Shown: positions 33,263 to 40,544 of the stretch, in pieces
Layout: each line of letters begins with the position of its first letter
Position numbering within the stretch: position 1 is the first letter of the stretch
Source of the DNA: Neptunicella plasticusilytica
Lineage (GTDB): Bacteria; Pseudomonadota; Gammaproteobacteria; Enterobacterales; Alteromonadaceae
Assembly: GCF_047922965.1 (NCBI RefSeq)
Contig: NZ_CP150481.1
Coordinates: 1,922,001-1,986,000, forward strand
Direction of reading: 5' to 3'
Length of the DNA: 64,000 nucleotides
Made by a program: the position numbers and the translations under genes
Notes under the pieces: generated by a model
Told to the model about the DNA's origin: nothing
The model's database searches: none
What the model saw: the letters and a program-made list of their open reading frames with translations, nothing else

Positions 33263-34129
33263 ATGTCACAAAAAGTCGCTTTTATCGGATTAGGTGTTAT
33301 GGGTTACCCCATGGCGGGCCACTTACAACAGCAGGGGTTTGATGTGTGCGTATTTAATCGCACTACCTCTAAAGCCAATAAGTGGTGTGAGCAATATGCA
33401 GGAAGAATGGCAAAAAGTCCGGCCGAAGCTGCGACTAATGCCGAAATTGTGTTTCTGTGTGTAGGTAACGATGACGATGTGCGTGAAGTGGTATTAGCCG
33501 AGCAGGGGGTGTTGCAAACAATGGCAGCGGGTAGTGTGCTGGTTGATCATAGTACTGTTTCCGCACAAGTCGCTCGTGAGTTATATGCCAGTTGTAAAGG
33601 CAAACAAGTGGGTTTTGTTGATGCTCCTGTCTCTGGCGGTCAGGCTGGTGCAGAAAATGGTCAACTCACTGTTATGGCCGGAGGCGATGTGGTGGATTTT
33701 GACCGAGTAGAACCTGCTATTCAAAGTTTTGCCCGTTGTTGCAAATTATTAGGTAGCTCCGGCAGTGGGCAGTTGGCAAAAATGATGAACCAGATCTGTA
33801 TTGCCGGTGTGGTGCAGGGATTGGCTGAAGCCTTACATTTTGGTCAGCAGGCAGGAATGGATTGCGCAGCTGTGATTGAGGTGATCAGTCAAGGTGCGGC
33901 ACAATCATGGCAGATGCAGAATCGTTATCAAACCATGTTAAAGGGCGAATATGAGCATGGCTTTGCAGTGGACTGGATGCGCAAGGACTTGAATATTGCC
34001 TTACAGGAAGCGCGTAATAATGGATCTACATTGCCACTCACGGCACTGGTGGATCAATTCTATGCCGATGTACAGAAAATGGGGGGTAATCGTTGGGATA
34101 CTTCCAGTTTGCTTACCCGGTTTAAATAA
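33263..34129 (+). CDS. NAD-binding beta-hydroxyacid dehydrogenase (3-hydroxyisobutyrate/GarR family)
   Basis: This 288-residue protein has the N-terminal Rossmann motif FIGLGVMGYPMAGHL, the signature DAPVSGGQAGAENGQLTVMAGG for substrate binding, and the catalytic Lys in LAKMMNQICIAG. The second domain is all-alpha. Family members reduce tartronate semialdehyde or oxidise 3-hydroxyisobutyrate; the sequence alone does not tell which. It stands alone, 209 bases from the divergent glutathione peroxidase gene. AAGAG lies before the ATG. Confidence 0.88.
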   Translation: MSQKVAFIGLGVMGYPMAGHLQQQGFDVCVFNRTTSKANKWCEQYAGRMAKSPAEAATNAEIVFLCVGNDDDVREVVLAEQGVLQTMAAGSVLVDHSTVSAQVARELYASCKGKQVGFVDAPVSGGQAGAENGQLTVMAGGDVVDFDRVEPAIQSFARCCKLLGSSGSGQLAKMMNQICIAGVVQGLAEALHFGQQAGMDCAAVIEVISQGAAQSWQMQNRYQTMLKGEYEHGFAVDWMRKDLNIALQEARNNGSTLPLTALVDQFYADVQKMGGNRWDTSSLLTRFK

Positions 34130-34193
34130 CAGCTATTTTTAATCTGTTGAAAACTGAAAACACTTGTTGCTCTATGCGTTATCTATAGTGGCT

Positions 34194-34592
34194 TTATAAC
34201 GGACCCGAGTCGGGCAGAATTTCGCCACTAAGATAGCGCCATTGACCGTTTTCAACTACAAAAGCAGATCTCTCATGCAGTTGATAAAGCACACCATCTT
34301 GCTGGTATATAGCTCTAAACTCAACTTCACCGCTGTTCATTACTACACGGCTACTTTCGATAGTTAATTGCAACCATTGCGTGCCTAACGCGTGTTGGCG
34401 TATCTCCTCAACATCGGGAATATCTGCATGTTGTTGACTATAAGTTTGGTGAATATAGCCAAACTCGCCGGTGGCATAGGCTGCATAGCGCGATCGCATA
34501 AGCTGCTCCGGAGTCTGCGCCTGCTTTTGGCCTTTAATCAGCTTGTCACAACACTGTTGATAAGAAGTGTTGCTACCACAATAACAATTCAA
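34194..34592 (-). CDS. YchJ-family SEC-C motif protein
   Basis: This 132-residue protein matches the YchJ (UPF0225) family. A single SEC-C zinc motif is at the N terminus (CYCGSNTSYQQCC), followed by the conserved RSRYAAYATGEFGYIHQT segment and an NTF2-like fold containing WLQLTIESS and VEFRAIY. Function is unknown. It is downstream of the sulA-like gene on the same strand. Confidence 0.88.
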   Translation of the reverse strand: MNCYCGSNTSYQQCCDKLIKGQKQAQTPEQLMRSRYAAYATGEFGYIHQTYSQQHADIPDVEEIRQHALGTQWLQLTIESSRVVMNSGEVEFRAIYQQDGVLYQLHERSAFVVENGQWRYLSGEILPDSGPL

Positions 34593-34633
34593 ATCATTAT
34601 TCCACTATTGCTCTACTGTCTTTTTACCGGCAA

Positions 34634-35014
34634 CTACCAAGGACCCTGTACCAGATTATCGGTGGTGTGCAGGTTAAGGTTAACTACTGTCACCTTATAT
34701 TGATTACATAACAGTTTTAATCTTTTTTTCGACATTTCATCCAGTTTTAATTCTTCTACCACAATGGCATTGGCCTGACCCGCCTGAATAATTTTTTCCA
34801 GCCAGCTAAATAGCTTCATTGGTTGTGGTTTATTCAGTTTTATACAGTATTCCGGGCAATCACGAATGGCTAATCGCTCACTCAATACATAGAGCCATTT
34901 ACGATGCTGGAGATTGCTCTGTATCAGATGATCAAGCCTTTGCTGCTGATTGATATGCATATTGATTAAACCTGATTCATCACTACGGGTATTGTTAAAT
35001 TTTAAAGTTGCCAT
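34634..35014 (-). CDS. sulA: SulA-like SOS cell-division inhibitor
   Basis: SulA blocks FtsZ polymerisation during the SOS response. This 126-residue protein has the SulA/RecA-like core: RKWLYVLSERLAI, then SWLEKIIQAGQANAIVVEEL, then a C-terminal strand VTVVNLNL. It is shorter than the E. coli protein (169). The strongest support is regulatory: an exact LexA box lies eight bases before the start codon and a second close match lies 35 bases further upstream. AGGTG at 35018-35022 (minus strand) provides the ribosome site. A related RecA-like fragment such as ImuA is less likely at this size. Confidence 0.75.
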   Translation of the reverse strand: MATLKFNNTRSDESGLINMHINQQQRLDHLIQSNLQHRKWLYVLSERLAIRDCPEYCIKLNKPQPMKLFSWLEKIIQAGQANAIVVEELKLDEMSKKRLKLLCNQYKVTVVNLNLHTTDNLVQGPW

Positions 35015-35021
35015 ATATCAC

Positions 35022-35037
35022 CTGTTTGTTTGTACAG
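35022..35037. promoter_or_regulatory. LexA box, exact CTGT-N8-ACAG
   Basis: CTGT-TTGTTTGT-ACAG fits the gammaproteobacterial LexA core perfectly and is flanked by TA on the right, as in the full consensus. It is directly upstream of the sulA-like gene on the minus strand. Confidence 0.88.
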
Positions 35038-35056
35038 TATTTTATATACAGTAGTA

Positions 35057-35072
35057 CTGTATAAATAAACAT
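35057..35072. promoter_or_regulatory. Second LexA box, one mismatch
   Basis: CTGT-ATAAATAA-ACAT, preceded by TA, differs from the LexA core at a single position. It is 35 bases from the exact box, a spacing that puts both sites on nearly the same helix face, and together they cover the likely sulA promoter. Confidence 0.65.
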
Positions 35073-35235
35073 GCAAGTGTTTTTTGTCTACTTTTTATCG
35101 AATTATCGGGATTATTGTCAAAAGGTCAGGGTTGATTAATTAAGTTATTAATAATATTGAAAAAAAAATATTATTGCCCTTATATTGAACAGCGTATCGG
35201 CAGTATTTGATTGGGATATAAAACAAGGACGTAAC

Positions 35236-35598
35236 ATGAATTTTTTGCAACAACGCCCCAGATTAAAAAAAGTGTTAATGCTATTGGTATTACTGGCGGC
35301 AGCCCCTTTTGCTCTGGAATTACTGATTTTTATTGAGTTTGGTGGGATTGAAGCTGCGTTTGGCTGCTTGTTGATTATGCTTAAGCCTTTTCAACATTGG
35401 ATCAGCCCGAAAGTTCAGGACGTCAGGGAAGTCTTTAGCCAAGTGATGTTATCCCTTCAGCAGCACCGGCTCTCTCAACCAAGCGTTTATTTTGGTCATG
35501 TTGCCGCAACCACCATAATGTTGTTGCTAAGCAGCTCCATTCTGGTATCTGCCTGTTTATGGATACCTGTGTTAGCGATTAATGGTCAGATTATATAA
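35236..35598 (+). CDS. Small hypothetical membrane protein
   Basis: This 120-residue protein is not recognised. It has a basic N terminus (MNFLQQRPRLKK), a membrane helix at about 13-33 (VLMLLVLLAAAPFALELLIF), a second hydrophobic segment at about 38-50, and a third near the C terminus (TTIMLLLSSSILVSACLW). The start at 35236 has AAGGACG upstream and is preferred over a codon 17 positions earlier. Its stop overlaps the converging dgt stop by eight bases. Confidence 0.65.
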   Translation: MNFLQQRPRLKKVLMLLVLLAAAPFALELLIFIEFGGIEAAFGCLLIMLKPFQHWISPKVQDVREVFSQVMLSLQQHRLSQPSVYFGHVAATTIMLLLSSSILVSACLWIPVLAINGQII

Positions 35599-36910
35599 AA
35601 GCGCCACCTATATCGGGTACAAACAAGTTACGATGGATGCGCGCAGCGTAGCCATCTGTCATACCGGAAATATAATCACAGATGACCCGATGTCCCTTAT
35701 TTTTCTCCGAGGCTGTCAACCAGCGTTCGCTGGTGTTTTCCGGTAACAGTCGCTGGGGATCAGAACTGAAAGCTTCAAATAGCTCCATAATGACTTGTTG
35801 ACCTTTATATTCAAGCCGCTGAATATCGGCTTTTCTAATAACATGTTTAAACACAAAATCTTTAAATGCGCTTAATGCTTGATGATGGCAGTCATCCAGT
35901 GCGGCATTGTATTTTAGTAATGGCAGCTGGAAGTCGTCATGGGTGGCTTGGATGCTGATTGAGGTGATGAGTTTATTAACTAGCGCACCAATGGCATCTT
36001 TACGTTGATAATGATGATGGCTAAACAGTTTGTCAGTTAATTCGCTGATGTTCTGGGTAAACCAGCCGTCGCCCAGATCGGCAAGTTTATCGGCGACGCC
36101 AGTGACAAAATCGTCACGTTTAACAATCCCCATGGTAATGGCATCTTCGAGATCATGGATACCATAAGCTATATCGTCGGCCAGTTCCATAATAGAACAA
36201 TCAAAGGATTTGAAGCGGGTTTTCCGCTTTCCGGCAGGATTGTTTTGCAGACTGCAAAATAGCTCACGATCCTGCTTATCGAGCGGAGCCAGCAACCAGT
36301 CCAGAATATCCTGATCGTCGTCATACAACCCTTTGGGTGGATGCCATTGCGACGCTTTGAGCTGGCGAAAACTGGCCGGTTCTCCCGACTGATTCTGGTA
36401 ACCCAGATGACTCATTGTACTGGGATATTTCACCAACCCCAACACGGTCCGCCGTGACAAGTTCATACCATGCGCCAATGTATAAGGTTCAAGTTTGGAG
36501 ATAATTCTGAATGTTTGGCCATTGCCTTCAAAGCCGCCGTGCTCACGCATCATGTAATGCAGCGCGATTTCTCCACCATGTCCGAAGGCGGGATGACCGA
36601 TATCATGTGCCAGACAAATGGTTTCGATAAGATTGTTATCCAGTTCGAGCTTGTGGGTTAGTTCGGGATGTTTTTGTTGTAACTGGGCGACAATTCCCTG
36701 GCCAATCTGGGCGGCTTCCAATGAATGGGTCAGGCGGGTACGGTGGAAGTCGTTAAGTCCGACGCCCAATACCTGCGTCTTGGACTGCAAGCGACGAAAG
36801 GCGGCGGAATGTAATACTCGGGCTTTATCACGCTGGTAGGGAGAACGATGGTCATTTTCACGGTTTGGGTTATTTTCAAAGCAGCGCTCAGTCCATACCG
36901 GTGACATCAT
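35591..36910 (-). CDS. dgt: dGTP triphosphohydrolase (Dgt-like, HD domain)
   Basis: This 439-residue HD-domain enzyme cleaves dGTP to deoxyguanosine and tripolyphosphate. The N-terminal block RDKARVLHSAAFRRLQSKTQV, then RTRLTHSLEAAQIGQG (first His), then CLAHDIGHPAFGHGGE (HD) are typical of the long dGTPase subfamily, as in Shewanella and Vibrio, some of which have reported anti-phage activity by draining dNTPs. It overlaps the yfbR stop by ATGA, so translation is coupled. The choice of dGTPase over general dNTPase is by family. Confidence 0.9.
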   Translation of the reverse strand: MMSPVWTERCFENNPNRENDHRSPYQRDKARVLHSAAFRRLQSKTQVLGVGLNDFHRTRLTHSLEAAQIGQGIVAQLQQKHPELTHKLELDNNLIETICLAHDIGHPAFGHGGEIALHYMMREHGGFEGNGQTFRIISKLEPYTLAHGMNLSRRTVLGLVKYPSTMSHLGYQNQSGEPASFRQLKASQWHPPKGLYDDDQDILDWLLAPLDKQDRELFCSLQNNPAGKRKTRFKSFDCSIMELADDIAYGIHDLEDAITMGIVKRDDFVTGVADKLADLGDGWFTQNISELTDKLFSHHHYQRKDAIGALVNKLITSISIQATHDDFQLPLLKYNAALDDCHHQALSAFKDFVFKHVIRKADIQRLEYKGQQVIMELFEAFSSDPQRLLPENTSERWLTASEKNKGHRVICDYISGMTDGYAARIHRNLFVPDIGGAFI

Positions 36911-37518
36911 TGTAATTCCTCCTGAGTTATTTCATCCAGGCTGAGCGAAAAGCTCGGCATATACATCTGCATAAAGTAATTGACTTCATCAGACTCGTAA
37001 GCCTGGATGATTTTATCCAAACGTTTTTTGGCCAAATCAAACTCCTGATTACCGGCGGCCAATTCTTCCAGGGTTTTGAGATAAGCACAGATGACATCGG
37101 CAGCTTTGACCAGAAAACATTCGTCTTCACTGTGATGCTGCGCATCGATCAGCTCGGCATAATCTTGTCTGAAATCTTCCGGTGCCATCTCGATCAGTTT
37201 CTGTTCCGCCAGTTTCTCAATTTTTTTATATTCCTGCTGGATAGCCGGGTTGGAATATTTGACCGGGGTAGGGAGGTCACCGGTCAGCACTTCGGATACA
37301 TCATGAAACAGGGCAATAGTGGCTACCTTGTAAGGATCTACCTGTCCGTCAAAATAACGGTTTTTAATCAGGCCCAAAGCATGGGCAACCATGGCGACCT
37401 GCAAGCTGTGTTCCTGGACATTTTCAGTGTTGACATTACGCATAAGTGGCCAGCGATTAATCAGTTTCATTCGGGCAAGATGGGCAAAAAAGTGGCTTCC
37501 GGAAGTATTGTTGGGCAT
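36907..37518 (-). CDS. yfbR: 5'-deoxynucleotidase YfbR
   Basis: YfbR removes phosphate from deoxynucleoside 5'-monophosphates. The 203-residue HD protein has the metal ligands in VQEHSLQVAMVAHALG, FHDVSEVLTGDLPTPVKY, and a later Asp in LVKAADVICAYLKTLEE, all as in E. coli YfbR. It is the first gene of a two-gene unit with dgt. Length is normal (E. coli 199). Confidence 0.93.
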   Translation of the reverse strand: MPNNTSGSHFFAHLARMKLINRWPLMRNVNTENVQEHSLQVAMVAHALGLIKNRYFDGQVDPYKVATIALFHDVSEVLTGDLPTPVKYSNPAIQQEYKKIEKLAEQKLIEMAPEDFRQDYAELIDAQHHSEDECFLVKAADVICAYLKTLEELAAGNQEFDLAKKRLDKIIQAYESDEVNYFMQMYMPSFSLSLDEITQEELQ

Positions 37519-37672
37519 TTTTAGGTCTAATTGTTGAAATTAGCTACAGGTTAATACAGTCAGCCTTGACTGTTAAGTCACAACTTGTCTATGTCACAAC
37601 AATTTACATTGTTTAACTTGTCACAGCAGTGGACCTTGTTAAAACTGAAACAAAATATTGAACGAGAACATT

Positions 37673-38200
37673 ATGCCAATACCCTTGCTGTGGTTGGGGG
37701 CCGGGCTGGGCAGTCTGGCTTTGGGCCACCATATACATAAAGAGCAACAGCGCAGCCGGTATACCGTTGGTTATTTCCCGGGGGAAGATCACCTTATGGT
37801 GACACCGCGAAATGGTTCGGTGGTCTGTTGTGGTATTTATGGTGTCTTTGAGCATTCAGGAATTTGGTTTGATGATCAGATTATTGAACTTAAGGGCAAC
37901 GGTTTGATTAGAGCTATTTCACCTGCGCGCTTTTTAGCCAATCGCAGTGGTGAACGCATTTTTGTCGCCTGCGACGCACAAAAACAACCCCTGCTTGAGC
38001 GGCAATGTGCCAATCGCGCGGTTGCGCGGATTTTCAACTACGACCGTTATGATTTATTCCAGAACAATTGTCATCGTTTTACCTGGCAGTGTGTCAGCGG
38101 GCAATCGACAAAAGTGACCCAGTTTTCGGATTTAAATGACAAATTATCCGAGCTGTTCTCGACGCCAGTACATTGGCAACCGGCAGAAGTGAATTTTTAA
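37673..38200 (+). CDS. LRAT/NlpC-P60-like thiol hydrolase or acyltransferase
   Basis: This 175-residue protein has one N-terminal hydrophobic segment (IPLLWLGAGLGSLALG, about 3-18) and a domain whose motifs fit the LRAT branch of the NlpC/P60 superfamily: His61 in FEHSGIWFDDQIIEL and Cys133 in FQNNCHRFTWQCVSG, in the permuted His-before-Cys order of LRAT/H-rev107 proteins. Those enzymes transfer or hydrolyse acyl groups on lipids. The ATG at 37673 is chosen over a TTG five codons earlier. It lies between yfbR and two membrane-protein genes on the same strand. Activity is inferred only from the residue pattern. Confidence 0.6.
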   Translation: MPIPLLWLGAGLGSLALGHHIHKEQQRSRYTVGYFPGEDHLMVTPRNGSVVCCGIYGVFEHSGIWFDDQIIELKGNGLIRAISPARFLANRSGERIFVACDAQKQPLLERQCANRAVARIFNYDRYDLFQNNCHRFTWQCVSGQSTKVTQFSDLNDKLSELFSTPVHWQPAEVNF

Positions 38201-38311
38201 TAGTTCCTGGAAGTATCAAGCTATCCTTTAAGACCATTTACGCATATACATGCCAATAATCCGCTTTGCGGCATAAGCTTATACTGGTAACAACCAGTAG
38301 AGGTAACTGTT

Positions 38312-38860
38312 ATGCAATATCAATTTTTGCTCAATAACCTGAAAAACAGTGATCAGATTCAAAATGAAATTGTGAGTCTGGGCGTAGCCGCCGACAACAT
38401 CCATTTTGTCAGTGAACGCAGTGAGGACTTTGCCGGTCATCAGGTTAAAGAAGCGTCAATCATCGAAGAACGTGATGTGGTGCACAAGATAGTTAGAGGC
38501 GCGATTGTCGGGATGCTGTTAGGAGTGGTGTTTTCCACCGCAATCTACTATTTACAACCTTACGGATGGCAAATAAAAATGGTCAACTCGATTTTTATTT
38601 TGTTTCTGTTAACCGGGTTTGGTGGCTGGATTGGTGGTCTGGTGGGACTGAGTCATCGTAATTATCGTATTACCAATCTGGAAAAAGAATTACAGCAAGG
38701 CAAGGCGATCATGTTGGTATATACCGACGAAGCGCATGCCGGTCAAATCAAGCAGATTATCGCCGAACACCACCCCGATGCGGCGTTTGTAGGACAAGAT
38801 GGGACTTTTGATAATCCGTTGCGTAACGTCAAAACGAGTAACATCAAGCTCGAGCATTAG
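38312..38860 (+). CDS. Hypothetical membrane protein with two central helices
   Basis: This 182-residue protein is not assigned to a named family. An N-terminal soluble part (1-55, alpha/beta pattern NNLKNSDQIQNEIVSLGV) leads into two glycine-rich helices (about 63-83 and 93-115, with GFGGWIGGLVGLS), then a C-terminal soluble part (KAIMLVYTDEAHAGQIKQII). The layout, with two ferredoxin-like halves around membrane helices, recalls DUF1269-type proteins. It is followed two bases later by a DUF2189 gene, so the two are an operon. GAGGTAA lies before the ATG. Confidence 0.7.
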   Translation: MQYQFLLNNLKNSDQIQNEIVSLGVAADNIHFVSERSEDFAGHQVKEASIIEERDVVHKIVRGAIVGMLLGVVFSTAIYYLQPYGWQIKMVNSIFILFLLTGFGGWIGGLVGLSHRNYRITNLEKELQQGKAIMLVYTDEAHAGQIKQIIAEHHPDAAFVGQDGTFDNPLRNVKTSNIKLEH

Positions 38861-38862
38861 CG

Positions 38863-39651
38863 ATGCCACAGCCTTATACGCGTTCGTCTAAGCGAAACTT
38901 GGGGCAAAATTCGGTGGCCCGTATTTTGCCTTGTAAGAAACTGGATATCGCCGATCCAATCAAATGGCTGGCGCTTGGCTGGCAGGATTTAACCAGAGCC
39001 CCCCGGATTAGCCTGTTCTTCGGGGTGTTCTTCGTTATTGCTCCCTGGAGTATTGTCTATCTGGTGTCGTTAACCGGCTGGTATCTGGTTATTTTCCCGG
39101 CCCTGATCGGTTTTATGTTGATTGGGCCTTTTCTGGCTGCAGGTTTATATGACGTGAGCCGCGAGTTTAGCAAAGGTCGCCATCCTCAGTTGCTACATTG
39201 CGTCAAGGCAATTAACCGTAATGCAATAAATGAATGGGCATTCGGATTTTTACTGATGGTCATTATGGTTTTCTGGTTAAAATTAGCCTCGATTATTCAT
39301 ACTGTTTATCCTCCTTATCTGAATGAAAACTTGCATAATCTGATGCCTTTCTTACTTGTTGGAACTATTGTAGGAATCAGTTTTACTACGCTGGTATTTT
39401 GCATCAGCGTGTTTACTCAACCAATTCTAATGGCAAGGCAAGTGGATTTGGCTACCGCAGTATTAACCAGCATGAATACGGTGTGGCAAAATAAATTACC
39501 CATGTTTATATGGGCCTGCACTATTTGTATGAGTGTGGGGATCGGCTTTGTAACCGGATTTATCGGTTTTATGCTGCTAATGCCATTAATAGGTTATGCC
39601 AGCTGGCACGGTTATAGGGATGCGCTAGAAAATGTGGCTGATCTGGCCTAA
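38863..39651 (+). CDS. DUF2189 integral membrane protein
   Basis: This 262-residue protein has a cytoplasmic N terminus with the family pattern DPIKWLALGWQDLTRAPRISLFFG followed by about six membrane helices. DUF2189 proteins have no established role. The start is two bases after the preceding membrane-protein gene stop. Its stop overlaps the converging response-regulator stop by four bases. Confidence 0.82.
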   Translation: MPQPYTRSSKRNLGQNSVARILPCKKLDIADPIKWLALGWQDLTRAPRISLFFGVFFVIAPWSIVYLVSLTGWYLVIFPALIGFMLIGPFLAAGLYDVSREFSKGRHPQLLHCVKAINRNAINEWAFGFLLMVIMVFWLKLASIIHTVYPPYLNENLHNLMPFLLVGTIVGISFTTLVFCISVFTQPILMARQVDLATAVLTSMNTVWQNKLPMFIWACTICMSVGIGFVTGFIGFMLLMPLIGYASWHGYRDALENVADLA

Positions 39652-40544
39652 TTTTCAGCATCCAGAATGCGGATTGAAATCGATGCCGCGCTAGTACGGT
39701 TATCCACCCCCAACTTTTTGTAGATTTGCTCCAGATGTTTGTTGACCGTGCGTGGGCTCATTTCCAATATCTGTGAAATTTCCCAGCTGGTTTTGCCGTA
39801 AGATACCCAAAATAACACCTCGGATTCGCGTTTGGTGATGGGTAACTGTTGCTGCAAATGTTCGGCGGTTTTTTGTTGCTTAACTTCCGTTATACGCAAC
39901 AAGTGCTTGTCCTGCTGTTGACGTACGTAGGAGAGATTGAGAGGGGAACTAAAACAGTCGAATTGCAGATTTTGTGTATGATCCGTGGCCAGCCAAATGG
40001 CCAGTTTATCTGCAATGGTAGCCCAGGGACTGTTGACGTCGTCGGCAATATTGTCAATTAATTTATGCACATAGGGTGTCGCCCAGGACAAACGCCCATG
40101 TTGATTGACACAGAATACTTTGTTACCGGCGTGATCCAGTGCATCCTGTGCACTCAGTGCCAGTTTCGCCGTTTCGATATGGGTTTTAATCCGTGCAATG
40201 ACTTCGTCGGGTGAAATCGGTTTGGTGACATAGTCAATCGCACCTGCCTCGAACCCTTTGACAATGTCTTCAACATCACTCAGGCCGGTCATAAAAATAA
40301 TTGGAGTATTAGGCAGTTGCTGTTTGAGTTTATGGCATGTTTCAAAACCATCCATGTGCGGCATAACTGCGTCCAGCAGCACAATATCTGGCTGTACCTT
40401 GTCTACGATGGCCAGAGCCTGGGCGCCGTTAAGTGCGACCAGTGCGGTGTAACCCTGATTATCTAACGCGATATTAAGCATGCCCAAAGATTCGGGGGAA
40501 TCATCCACCACCAGCACTACACCGTTTAATTTAGTGCTCATCAT
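39648..40544 (-). CDS. LuxR-type response regulator paired with the permease-kinase
   Basis: This 298-residue regulator has a receiver domain (8-125; acidic pocket VVDDS, phospho-acceptor Asp58 in LLDAVMP, later a Lys in YVTKPISPDE), a middle segment of about 130-225 with a possible PAS-like pattern (HAGNKVFCVNQHGRLSWA), and a C-terminal LuxR helix-turn-helix (RESEVLFWVSYGKTSWEISQ then RTVNKHLEQIYKKLGV). Its start overlaps the end of the kinase gene, so expression is coupled. The likely targets are the divergent porin-urt-ure genes. Domain calls are firm; the targets are inference. Confidence 0.85.
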   Translation of the reverse strand: MMSTKLNGVVLVVDDSPESLGMLNIALDNQGYTALVALNGAQALAIVDKVQPDIVLLDAVMPHMDGFETCHKLKQQLPNTPIIFMTGLSDVEDIVKGFEAGAIDYVTKPISPDEVIARIKTHIETAKLALSAQDALDHAGNKVFCVNQHGRLSWATPYVHKLIDNIADDVNSPWATIADKLAIWLATDHTQNLQFDCFSSPLNLSYVRQQQDKHLLRITEVKQQKTAEHLQQQLPITKRESEVLFWVSYGKTSWEISQILEMSPRTVNKHLEQIYKKLGVDNRTSAASISIRILDAEN

